Below, piece by piece: positions 7,990 through 14,062 of a stretch of DNA of 14,062 nucleotides. The stretch is taken from positions 1 through 14,062 of the forward strand of contig JBFWMP010000064.1 of assembly GCA_050251575.1 (NCBI GenBank), written 5' to 3'. This DNA comes from X23 sp050251575. Its GTDB lineage: Bacteria; Bacillota; Clostridia; SK-Y3. Under the pieces are notes generated by a model, which had not been told where the DNA came from, ran no database searches, and was given only the letters and a program-made list of their open reading frames with translations. Each line of letters starts with the position of its first letter. Position 1 is the first letter of the stretch. The translations under genes and the position numbers were made by a program.

Positions 7990-9282
7990 ATGGTTAAAGT
8001 ATATAATGTTTTCGGGATTAACAAAGAGGTATTTAATCTGAAATTAAAGATTAGTGTATTCTTTCATTTTATTCCGCAGCTTTTTAAAAGAAAATTGTCT
8101 TTAAAGGATTTTATTCTTTTTTTAAAAAGGCTTTTGATTTTTTTATCTAAGATGCAGCACAATAAATTTGTAAAAATCGACGATAAAACCAGATTGGATT
8201 TGTATGTTCCCGGGTTTCCCTCAAAAGCATTCTATACAGCATGTGAAAAATTTATGCATTTTAAAGAAGCTATGCCTTGTGCCACAGCTTTAATATCAGT
8301 TACCTCTGCGTGTACCAATCATTGCAGTCACTGTTATCAGAGGCTGGATAAGGGGAAGGATGTCAATATAGATATTTTGTGCGACGTTGTCAGGGAGCTT
8401 CAGGATATGGGCATTGCGTTCTTTAATATTGAGGGTGGAGAGCCTTTCCTTGTATACGAACGGCTGAAAAAGCTATGTATTTGTATCAATGACAGATCGG
8501 AAATATGGATAAACTCTACGGGCGTGGGGATGACTGCTGACAGGTTGAGGGAGCTTAAGGAACTGAACGTAACGGCTGTGATGTTTTCTTTGCATAGCCC
8601 GGAGCCCGATGCTTTTAACAAATTTATGGGGAATGATGATGCATGGCATACACTTGAAGAGGCTGTGAAGCTATGTCATCAGGCAGGGATAGCCGTTGCT
8701 TTGAATACATGTTTGATGAGAGATGATTTTTATAACGGGACTTTTGAGGGTATTATGGAAGCTGCAAAAGAGTTTCATGCGTGTATGGTACAAATCATAA
8801 AGCCAAAGTCTTCGGGAGGATGGCTGGAAAAAGACGATTTAATGTTTACTGAAAATGATATTAATTTTATTAAAGAAAAGGTCAATCGATATAACTTGGA
8901 AAGTCAATTTATAGAATACCCATCTATCTCTGCTCAAATCATAGAAGAGGATCAAACAGTCTTCGGATGTACTGCCGGAGGGGTAGACCGGTTTTATATC
9001 AATGCCAAGGGGGATTTGCAGCCCTGTGAGTTTCTGAATATATCCTTTGGCAACATCGCAACAGATCACTTTCAGACAATTTATGAAAAAATGAGAAAAA
9101 CATTCAGAGGAGGAGGAGGCGATTGCCATCTCTGTGAGAAATATTCTAAAGAAATATATCGGCTATATAAAGAAGACGGTTCGAATTCATTGCCGCTTTC
9201 ACCAGAGACATCTGAAAAGATTTATTATTCGTGGGATAGAGGCAATAAGACTGATTTGTATAAAAGGCTTGAAGATTATTAA
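7990..9282 (+). CDS. Radical SAM protein with SPASM/twitch-like C-terminus
   Basis: A 430-residue radical SAM enzyme. The [4Fe-4S] site is C108-x3-C112-x2-C115 in SACTNHCSHCYQ, and the SAM-binding GGEP lies at 149-152. The C-terminus has C327, then G341-x4-C346, and C379-x2-C382, a SPASM/twitch-type arrangement that would hold an auxiliary cluster. The first 95 residues are unusual: a basic, hydrophobic stretch (about 15-55) before the radical SAM core that may bind membrane or partner protein. AAGGAGA lies 7 nt before ATG 7990, 14 bp after the SDR stop. It is the last gene of the tight run. Many SPASM proteins modify peptides, but no precursor peptide gene was found here, so lipid or small-molecule modification is more likely. 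The substrate is unknown. Confidence 0.88.
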   Translation: MVKVYNVFGINKEVFNLKLKISVFFHFIPQLFKRKLSLKDFILFLKRLLIFLSKMQHNKFVKIDDKTRLDLYVPGFPSKAFYTACEKFMHFKEAMPCATALISVTSACTNHCSHCYQRLDKGKDVNIDILCDVVRELQDMGIAFFNIEGGEPFLVYERLKKLCICINDRSEIWINSTGVGMTADRLRELKELNVTAVMFSLHSPEPDAFNKFMGNDDAWHTLEEAVKLCHQAGIAVALNTCLMRDDFYNGTFEGIMEAAKEFHACMVQIIKPKSSGGWLEKDDLMFTENDINFIKEKVNRYNLESQFIEYPSISAQIIEEDQTVFGCTAGGVDRFYINAKGDLQPCEFLNISFGNIATDHFQTIYEKMRKTFRGGGGDCHLCEKYSKEIYRLYKEDGSNSLPLSPETSEKIYYSWDRGNKTDLYKRLEDY

Positions 9283-9300
9283 AAACAGTATATAAAAGGT

Positions 9301-9306
9301 TATAAT
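9301..9306 (+). promoter_or_regulatory. Possible -10 box ahead of ArsC-like gene
   Basis: A consensus TATAAT lies 56 bp before the ArsC-like start and just after the radical SAM stop. No convincing -35 hexamer is found 16-18 bp upstream, so this is only a candidate. It would separate the following two genes from the biosynthetic operon. Confidence 0.3.
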
Positions 9307-9361
9307 GTTGTTCTTAGCATTTAACTGGTACATTTGATAGAGAAATGGAGTAGATAAGACG

Positions 9362-9700
9362 ATGAATATTCAGATATTTGGCGCTAAAAAATGCTTTGAT
9401 ACTCAGAAAACCGAGCGCTATTTTAAAGAAAGAAAGATCAATTATCAATATATTGATCTCCATAAATATGGATTAAGCAAGGGAGAATTTAAATCTGTTA
9501 AAGCTGTTGTAGGCTTAAAAGAACTAATAAACTATAATGCAAAAGAATATAAAACTCTTAACATGCAAAATCTTGGATTTGGAAGTGTGGCAGCAGAATT
9601 GCTTTTTGAAAATCCTAGACTATACAACTCTCCTATTGTTCGCAATGTGCAACAAGCTACAGTAGGATATCAACCAGACATTTGGAAGGATTGGGAGTAG
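9362..9700 (+). CDS. ArsC/Spx-family thioredoxin-fold protein
   Basis: A 112-residue protein of the ArsC/Spx/YffB family, which are small thioredoxin-fold proteins acting as reductases or as redox-sensing regulators. The N-terminus MNIQIFGAKKCFDTQKTERYF is the family beta-strand and active loop, with Cys11 as the only Cys in the loop, so it lacks a CxxC redox pair. YIDLHKYGLSKGEF and later NSPIVRN follow; the latter matches the RPIV segment of ArsC proteins. A GGAG lies 11 nt before the ATG, a long spacing. It is preceded by a possible -10 and followed 19 bp later by a small membrane protein gene, likely the same transcript. Spx-type RNA polymerase binding is not evident. Function remains open; arsenate reduction is not supported by any nearby ars genes. 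Confidence 0.8.
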   Translation: MNIQIFGAKKCFDTQKTERYFKERKINYQYIDLHKYGLSKGEFKSVKAVVGLKELINYNAKEYKTLNMQNLGFGSVAAELLFENPRLYNSPIVRNVQQATVGYQPDIWKDWE

Positions 9701-9719
9701 AAAGAGGGTGAACTCAATT

Positions 9720-9932
9720 ATGAAAAAGATAATATCCTATATTAGCCATACGACTTTAATCATTGCAGTGATAATAGGGGGATATGCATTTATTGATATT
9801 TACCTACTGAAAAGCAAGCTGCCTCCAGGGGTTTGCCCTATTACTACAAATAGACCACTATTGTACATTGCTATTGCTTTATGTTGCGTATCCTTCATAT
9901 CCTCCTTTTTTGAATCAAAAGAAAAAGAATAA
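9720..9932 (+). CDS. Small two-helix membrane protein
   Basis: A 70-residue protein I cannot place in a named family. It has two predicted transmembrane helices, about residues 10-34 and 48-65, joined by a short loop reading KSKLPPGVCPITTNRP, with a charged C-terminal tail (ESKEKE). The conserved-looking PPGVCP and NRP loop residues suggest a real family rather than chance coding. ATG 9720 is chosen with AGAGGG about 11 nt upstream; a GTG at 9708 overlaps that site and would add four residues. It lies 19 bp after the ArsC-like gene and probably shares its mRNA. Both orientations would place it in the cytoplasmic membrane. Confidence 0.65.
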   Translation: MKKIISYISHTTLIIAVIIGGYAFIDIYLLKSKLPPGVCPITTNRPLLYIAIALCCVSFISSFFESKEKE

Positions 9933-10057
9933 AAGATATGCAGCCGTTTTTTATAAATACAGAAGAATCAAGAAATAAATTCATAAGTTTAGTGAGTCAT
10001 GAGTCTTATAATAACTTAATGCTGCTGCACGAAGCAGACTCAAAGACAAAATAGCAT

Positions 10058-10118
10058 AAAAAAATACCTCCAAGTAGATAATCTAATTTTAATTAATTAG
10101 ACTGTCTACTTTGGAAGT
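10058..10118 (-). terminator. Rho-independent terminator for the tautomerase gene
   Basis: An imperfect stem of about 23 bp spans 10066-10118 (ACCTCC...GGAAGT arms, with one bulge and three or four mismatches) around an AT-rich loop. On the minus strand it is followed at once by a T run at 10064-10058, as expected for intrinsic termination of the minus-strand gene ending at 10154. On the plus strand no T run follows, so termination of the small membrane protein gene here is less likely. Confidence 0.75.
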
Positions 10119-10153
10119 ATCATATCAATACATTCAAGCTTTGTTTCTTATGA

Positions 10154-10345
10154 CTATTTTACATGTTTATCGGATAAAAGCTGCGTACCATTACCGATAT
10201 TATCAAAGTCATTTTCTCTGATAAGAGTAACAAAAGCTTGTTCAGGAATATTAAGAACTTCGCTTGCTTTAGTAACAAATCCTTTAACAAGTTCGGCTTT
10301 TTGCTCTTTAGTAGCTTTACCCATTTCTATAGTAATTACGGGCAT
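10154..10345 (-). CDS. 4-oxalocrotonate tautomerase-family protein
   Basis: A 63-residue protein of the 4-OT/MIF-like tautomerase superfamily, which form hexamers and use the N-terminal proline as general base for keto-enol tautomerisation. The sequence opens MPVITIEM, so removal of Met exposes the catalytic Pro, followed by the typical GKATKEQKAELVKGFVT helix. Arg39-like and aromatic positions of the true xylene-pathway enzyme are not all kept: VTLIREND contains one Arg in the expected area. AAGGTG lies 5 nt upstream on the minus strand. It stands alone, with a terminator at 10058-10118. Many Clostridia carry such orphan tautomerases with no known substrate. The family call is strong; the physiological role is not known. 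Confidence 0.88.
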   Translation of the reverse strand: MPVITIEMGKATKEQKAELVKGFVTKASEVLNIPEQAFVTLIRENDFDNIGNGTQLLSDKHVK

Positions 10346-10464
10346 GAAATCACCTTCTTTCTATAGTTTGTGATTATTATATATCCAATAATAGTAGATG
10401 GCAAGGGGAATTAAAGACCACCTTATATTTATTACTACTATAAGTTATTCTAAAATAGTCCTGA

Positions 10465-10941
10465 CTATATAGTTTCAGTATTAGTTTGAAAGAACCATAG
10501 ATAAAACTTCCGGGACGCATAAAGAGTAATAAATAGTGTAATCCAAGTCCAGTACCATGTCCACATCCTATACTCAATTAAGTCAGTATAGATTTCAATA
10601 AGTAGTTCAATGATAGTTATTACAGAACAGAATATAAAATAATGAGAAAATTGTTTCATTCGTGATTTTTGTTTTGGATAATGTAAATTAAATAATACAC
10701 AAATTGCAGGATAGACAAAGTATTCAAAAGTAAAACTGGTTCTACAAGCATATGAAAACAATCTAACTGGATATTCAATAAGATGCAACTCTACAGTCAA
10801 AAGACCTATTATCCAAGTTATAAATTGCTTGAAAAAGAAGATAACCCAAGCATGACGTATTTTATCTCTAGGAATAAAAATGATAAGTAATATAGTAGTT
10901 ATTATCCATGAAGCAAGTAAAATAGTATATTCCATTTTCAT
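10465..10941 (-). CDS. CBO0543-family membrane protein
   Basis: A 158-residue polytopic membrane protein with about four transmembrane helices (near 6-24, 31-52, 70-86 and 100-118) and a further aromatic stretch (WTWYWTWITLFITLY) near the C-terminus. Its segments FIPRDKIRHAWVIFFFKQFITWIIG, IEYPVRLF and TSFTFEYFVYPAICVLFNLHYP resemble the clostridial family named after Clostridium botulinum CBO0543. No function is known for that family. ATG 10941 is followed by a second ATG at 10935; AGGAAGGA lies 12 nt upstream of the first. The gene is transcribed divergently from the glycosyltransferase gene, with 327 bp between the starts. A weak stem at 10453-10464, followed on the minus strand by TTTT, could terminate it. 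Confidence 0.75.
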   Translation of the reverse strand: MKMEYTILLASWIITTILLIIFIPRDKIRHAWVIFFFKQFITWIIGLLTVELHLIEYPVRLFSYACRTSFTFEYFVYPAICVLFNLHYPKQKSRMKQFSHYFIFCSVITIIELLIEIYTDLIEYRMWTWYWTWITLFITLYASRKFYLWFFQTNTETI

Positions 10942-11268
10942 ATGCAGCCTAAGTCCTTCCTATAAGTTGTACTTTATCTAATAATTATCTCCAGAGTGAC
11001 AAATTGTATTCTCATTTAGGGCTAGAAATGAAAAGCAAAATTGTAAATAAAATCAGCACTTTTTTAATAATACAAAGAAAAAATGCAGAGATTTTTATTG
11101 ATACTATAATTATCTTGGTCTAAAGAAAGTTAGCGTTTTTTAATTTATTACATATTCGTAGTAAATTATTTACTATATACACAAGCTAGATAGAGAAAAG
11201 TTATCAGGAGAATAACAGAACAACAAATTTTGCTAACAATAATACATATTTTCAAAGGAGAAATGAAT
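10942..11268. other. Divergent AT-rich intergenic region
   Basis: This 327-bp stretch separates the minus-strand CBO0543-family gene from the plus-strand glycosyltransferase gene and must hold both promoters. I see a TATAAT at 11105-11110 without a good -35 and a perfect palindrome at 11159-11175. On the minus strand a TTGTCA near 11000 is followed after 16 bp only by a poor -10. No convincing gene or RNA was recognised. Confidence 0.5.
11159..11175. promoter_or_regulatory. Perfect 17-bp palindrome, candidate operator
   Basis: TAGTAAAT and ATTTACTA are perfect reverse complements around a single central T. The dyad lies 93 bp before the glycosyltransferase start, in a region that must contain its promoter. 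Size and symmetry fit an operator for a dimeric repressor of the MarR or TetR type, but no regulator gene is adjacent, so the binding protein is unknown. Confidence 0.45.
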
Positions 11269-12528
11269 GTGAAAGTTGCTTTTTTGACGTTAGGCAGTAG
11301 AGGCGATGTTCAGCCATATGTTGCACTTGCTAAAGAACTTATAAAAAATGGTCACGAAGCACTAGTATGTACAGGTGCAAGTTTTAAGGAGTTCATTCAG
11401 GAAAATGGTGTTGATTTTCATGAAGCGACAGCAGACCTAATGGCTATTCTAGAAAGTGATGAAGGGAAAAAGGTTTTTAGCGGTGGACGTTACAACATTT
11501 CAAAAATGTTAAAGTATGCAAAAGAAGTAATCACACCTGCATATAGAAAAAGCATGGATGATTTCTTGGATGCTTCAAAAAGATCAGACCTTATCATATA
11601 CCATCCTAAAGCACTTGGAGCAGTTGATATTGCGAACTTCTTGAACATTCCCTGTATTAGTATGCCTCCGATTCCGATTGTGTACCCAATTACTGAATTT
11701 CCAAGCATTGCGGTATCTGCTAATAGGAATTTTGGACCATTCTTAAATAAACTCTCTTATAAAGCAACTTCACTTGGAGAATCACCTTATATGAAAGATA
11801 TTAACGACTTTAGAGAAAAGTCATTACATCTATCAAAGAGAAAGGCAGGGGAGTTTGCGTTTAAAGTAAATAGAAAAGATATCCCAATAATATACCCAAT
11901 TAGTCCGTTTCTTTTTAAAGAAGTAGATAGCTGGAAGAATAGGGTTTTTCTTTCTGGATTTTTATTTTTGGATATAGGTGAAACCAAACTTGATGATGAG
12001 TTAGAGGACTTTCTAAAAAGCGGTGCCAAACCTATTGTTGTGTCTTTTAGCAGTATGCCTCTAAAAGATCCTAAAGTATTTAAAGACAAGATCATTGAGG
12101 CTTTAAAAGAGACTGGTAACAGGGCTGTTGTATTAACTGGAGTAAGTGGTATGACTTTTGAAAATCAAGAAAATATTTTTTGTGTAAAAAAAGCACCACA
12201 TAAGCTTATATTTAGAAAAGCCAAAGGTATCATTCATCATGGTGGAGTCGGTACGATGTCTGAAGCTCTTCTTAGTGGGGTTCCTCAATTGATTATACCA
12301 TTTACAGTCGACCAGCCGTTTTGGGCAAACAGACTTTATTCAAAAGGATATACTACACGTCCGTTGAGGGAAAGAAATCTTGAAGTATCTGACTTGGTGA
12401 AGGCACTTAAAGAAATGGAAAATGATAAATATGTACGAAATGCTGAAGAAATCAAAAATATTATTGAATCTGAAAAAGGACTTGAAAATGCAGCAAACTA
12501 TATTGAAAGAATGTATAAAATAATTTAG
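11269..12528 (+). CDS. GT1 family glycosyltransferase (UGT / sterol-glucosyltransferase-like)
   Basis: A 419-residue GT-B fold enzyme of the GT1 family, which moves a sugar from a nucleotide sugar to a small hydrophobic acceptor such as a sterol, macrolide or lipid. The N-terminus LTLGSRGDVQPYVALAKEL is the MGT/GT28-like signature, and the C-terminal donor site shows HHGGVGTMSEALLSGVPQLIIPFTVDQPFWANRL at about 323-355, the bacterial equivalent of the plant PSPG box with the His and the final DQ. No signal peptide or membrane helix is seen. GTG 11269 lies 8 nt after AAAGGAG, the best spacing; ATG 11263 is only 2 nt from the site but cannot be excluded, and the TTG at 11230 is unlikely. It stands alone behind an operator-like palindrome. 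The acceptor is unknown; drug or lipid glucosylation are both open. Confidence 0.88.
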   Translation: MKVAFLTLGSRGDVQPYVALAKELIKNGHEALVCTGASFKEFIQENGVDFHEATADLMAILESDEGKKVFSGGRYNISKMLKYAKEVITPAYRKSMDDFLDASKRSDLIIYHPKALGAVDIANFLNIPCISMPPIPIVYPITEFPSIAVSANRNFGPFLNKLSYKATSLGESPYMKDINDFREKSLHLSKRKAGEFAFKVNRKDIPIIYPISPFLFKEVDSWKNRVFLSGFLFLDIGETKLDDELEDFLKSGAKPIVVSFSSMPLKDPKVFKDKIIEALKETGNRAVVLTGVSGMTFENQENIFCVKKAPHKLIFRKAKGIIHHGGVGTMSEALLSGVPQLIIPFTVDQPFWANRLYSKGYTTRPLRERNLEVSDLVKALKEMENDKYVRNAEEIKNIIESEKGLENAANYIERMYKII

Positions 12529-12581
12529 CCAAATTAATGTGCACTAAAAAGAAGCATAACCATGTAGTGCCGTTTCATTAT

Positions 12582-12630
12582 AAGAATTCTTGTTAGAAGA
12601 TTTATAGTGTGTTAGAAGATTGTTAGAAGT
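12582..12630 (+). repeat. AAGAATTCTT palindrome and three TGTTAGAAG copies
   Basis: Downstream of the glycosyltransferase, AAGAATTCTT at 12582-12591 is a perfect 10-bp palindrome. TGTTAGAAG occurs three times, at 12591, 12610 and 12621. The same AAGAATTC/GAATTCTT words form the outer arms of the tRNA terminator hairpin that begins at 12640, suggesting a local duplication. No function is evident. Confidence 0.6.
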
Positions 12631-12634
12631 CACA

Positions 12635-12674
12635 TAAAAAAGAATTCCAACATTATAATAATGCTGGAATTCTT
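12635..12674 (-). terminator. Rho-independent terminator of tRNA-Leu
   Basis: Arms at 12640-12656 and 12658-12674 are complementary over 17 bp with one mismatch; the innermost pairs must open to form a loop. On the minus strand the hairpin is followed by a T run (12641-12636), 9 bp after the tRNA 3' end. On the plus strand it could also slow transcription from the glycosyltransferase, but no T run follows there. Confidence 0.85.
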
Positions 12675-12682
12675 ATCATTAC

Positions 12683-12768
12683 TGGTGCGAGAAACAGGAC
12701 TTGAACCTGCACGAAGTTGCCCTCACTAGCACCTGAAGCTAGCGCGTCTGCCATTCCGCCATTCTCGC
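12683..12768 (-). tRNA. tRNA-Leu (anticodon CAG)
   Basis: A complete 86-nt class II tRNA read on the minus strand. The acceptor arms GCGAGAA and TTCTCGC pair over 7 bp, followed by discriminator A and an encoded CCA. The anticodon stem CTAGC/GCTAG encloses loop TTCAGGT, giving anticodon CAG, which reads CUG leucine codons. A long variable arm (GAGGGCAACTTCGTG region) and the T-loop GGTTCAAGTCC are present, as expected for tRNA-Leu. It has its own promoter at 12785-12813 and a terminator at 12635-12674, so it is a single-gene transcript. Confidence 0.96.
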
Positions 12769-12784
12769 ATAGAGAACACTCAAT

Positions 12785-12813
12785 ATAATACAACAATTCA
12801 TCTGAAATTTCAA
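12785..12813 (-). promoter_or_regulatory. Promoter of tRNA-Leu
   Basis: On the minus strand, TTGAAA (12813-12808) and TATTAT (12790-12785) are separated by exactly 17 bp, a near-consensus housekeeping-sigma promoter. The -10 lies 16 bp before the tRNA 5' end, so the start site would be about 10 nt ahead of it. Confidence 0.8.
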
Positions 12814-12877
12814 TAGCTTTACAAAAAAAAATCTAAGTAAATTGTGGGATTGATAATACTAAATGAATACTTGATTA

Positions 12878-12886
12878 TGATATAAT
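12878..12886 (+). promoter_or_regulatory. Extended -10 promoter of murD
   Basis: TGATATAAT is a perfect TGnTATAAT extended -10 element on the plus strand, 91 bp before the murD start. No good -35 lies at the usual distance, which an extended -10 can tolerate. The leader of about 85 nt shows no recognised riboswitch. Confidence 0.6.
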
Positions 12887-12977
12887 AAAGAAATAGGATT
12901 TGTCAATAATGTTTAATATCCGGCATATATTCTTATAGGAAGCTGTATAGATTACAATACACATGGGAGGAATTTCG

Positions 12978-14062
12978 GTGAATCAGAAGTTTGATCTATT
13001 CAAAAGAAGTATTTATGAAAAAAATATAGCAGTTATTGGGATAGGAATCAGTAATACACCTTTAATTAAATTTCTTGCAGGGCTTGGTGCAAGAGTAACT
13101 GCATTTGACAAAAAGACGCGTGAACAACTGGGGGGGATATATGGTGATTTAGAAGACCTAGGGGTAAGGTTTTCATTAGGTGAAAATTATCTTGAACATA
13201 TTGAACAGGAGATTATATTCAAGACTCCCGGTATGAGATATGATATACCGGAACTAGCTGCAGCAAAACAGAGGGGAAGTATCATTACCTCGGAGATGGA
13301 AGTATTTTTTGATTTGTGTCCTGCTCCTATTATTGCCGTTACGGGTAGTGACGGTAAGACCACCACCACCACACTAATCCATAAAATCCTCGTACAGGAG
13401 GGGCATACCTGTTGGTTGGGAGGCAATATCGGCATTCCACTGTTAAGTCAAATAGAAAATATAGAAGAAAACCACAAGGTGGTTTTAGAGCTCAGCAGCT
13501 TTCAGCTCCATACCATGAAGTCAAGTCCTACAGTTGCAGTAATCACAAATATTACGCCTAACCATCTTGATATACATAAATCAATGGAAGAATACATTGC
13601 TGCAAAGAAAAATATTTTTTTACATCAATTAAAAACAGGAAAGCTTATTATTAATTTTGACAATAATATCACAAAGGAATTTGAAAAAGAAGCTCCGGGA
13701 ACTGTTATTATGTTTAGCAGGAAGAATCAAATTCAAAGAGGAGTATTCATTTCAGAAAATTCAATTTATGCTAATTTAGATGGAAGCACCAAGAAAATTA
13801 TGGATGTAACGGATATTATTCTGCCCGGAACACATAATGTAGAAAACTATATGGCAGCGGTTGGTGCAGTTTTAGGACTAGCTAGTGCTGAAAGCATACG
13901 AAAAGTAGCGACCGGCTTTACTGGTGTCGAACACCGTATAGAGTTTGTGAGAGAATTAAATGGCATCAAATTCTATAATAGCTCCATTGACAGCAGTCCC
14001 AATCGAACTATGGCCACACTGGACACATTTAATCAAAAGGTGATTCTCATTGCAGGAGGTAA
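12978..14062 (+). CDS. murD: UDP-N-acetylmuramoylalanine--D-glutamate ligase (partial, 3' end beyond window)
   Basis: A Mur ligase whose reading frame stays open for 361 codons to the window edge; family members are about 450 residues, so roughly 90 are missing. It adds D-glutamate to UDP-MurNAc-L-Ala in the cytoplasm. The N-terminal Rossmann part (AVIGIGISNTPL) is followed by the ATP P-loop TGSDGKTTTT near residue 120, LGGNIG, ELSSFQL, and the ITPNHLDIH and LPGTHNVENYMAA motifs that distinguish MurD. EHRIEFV starts the C-terminal domain, where YNSSIDSSPNRTMATL replaces the usual NDSKATN-type segment, as in some Clostridia. GTG 12978 is chosen with GGGAGG 7 nt upstream. It follows an extended -10 promoter and is divergent from tRNA-Leu. 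Confidence 0.92.
   Translation, partial: MNQKFDLFKRSIYEKNIAVIGIGISNTPLIKFLAGLGARVTAFDKKTREQLGGIYGDLEDLGVRFSLGENYLEHIEQEIIFKTPGMRYDIPELAAAKQRGSIITSEMEVFFDLCPAPIIAVTGSDGKTTTTTLIHKILVQEGHTCWLGGNIGIPLLSQIENIEENHKVVLELSSFQLHTMKSSPTVAVITNITPNHLDIHKSMEEYIAAKKNIFLHQLKTGKLIINFDNNITKEFEKEAPGTVIMFSRKNQIQRGVFISENSIYANLDGSTKKIMDVTDIILPGTHNVENYMAAVGAVLGLASAESIRKVATGFTGVEHRIEFVRELNGIKFYNSSIDSSPNRTMATLDTFNQKVILIAGG

Noticed and set aside
9999..10042. Inverted repeat TGAGTCT/AGACTCA as a plus-strand terminator
   Set aside because: The loop is 29 nt, the stem is short and no T run follows.
10377..10577. 66-residue minus-strand open frame
   Set aside because: It overlaps the CBO0543-family gene in another frame, and its product shows no family features.
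12543..12571. GCACTA/TAGTGC inverted repeat as glycosyltransferase terminator
   Set aside because: The stem is only 6 bp with an 18-nt loop and no T run after it.
13187..13435. 82-residue minus-strand open frame
   Set aside because: It is antisense to the clear murD reading frame and covers its P-loop region.
1..14062. CRISPR array, transposase or phage genes
   Set aside because: No spaced direct repeats, insertion-sequence ends or related reading frames were seen.

Overview
The window is low-GC DNA with strong AGGAGG-type ribosome binding sites, frequent ATGA-style gene overlaps and some TTG and GTG starts. It carries a CBO0543-family membrane protein and a clostridial-looking MurD. Together these point to an anaerobic member of the Clostridia; no species can be named from the sequence alone.

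Positions 9-9282 hold nine same-strand genes. In order they encode a UbiA-family prenyltransferase, an Old Yellow Enzyme-type flavin reductase with a cysteine cluster, a free acyl carrier protein, an alpha-oxoamine synthase (PLP), a diacylglycerol/sphingoid-base kinase-like protein, a ThiL/PurM-superfamily protein, a beta-ketoacyl-ACP synthase, an extended SDR and a radical SAM protein with C-terminal cysteines. From the flavin reductase onward the genes overlap or lie 10-17 bp apart, so they read as one operon. The UbiA gene is set off by 81 bp containing seven copies of a 7-bp repeat. Families involved in acyl-chain extension, acyl-ACP plus amino acid condensation, ketone reduction and lipid phosphorylation occur side by side. 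The best reading is a specialised acyl-aminoketone or sphingoid-like lipid pathway, possibly prenylated. The product is unknown and this is the main point of interest.

Positions 9283-12528 are looser accessory DNA. They hold an ArsC/Spx-like protein and a small two-helix membrane protein on the plus strand, then a 4-oxalocrotonate tautomerase homologue and a CBO0543-family membrane protein on the minus strand. A GT1 (UGT/sterol-glucosyltransferase-like) glycosyltransferase follows on the plus strand, about 90 bp downstream of a perfect 17-bp palindrome.

Positions 12529-14062 return to core genome. A minus-strand tRNA-Leu(CAG) has a clear promoter and terminator, and a divergent murD has an extended -10 promoter and runs off the right edge.
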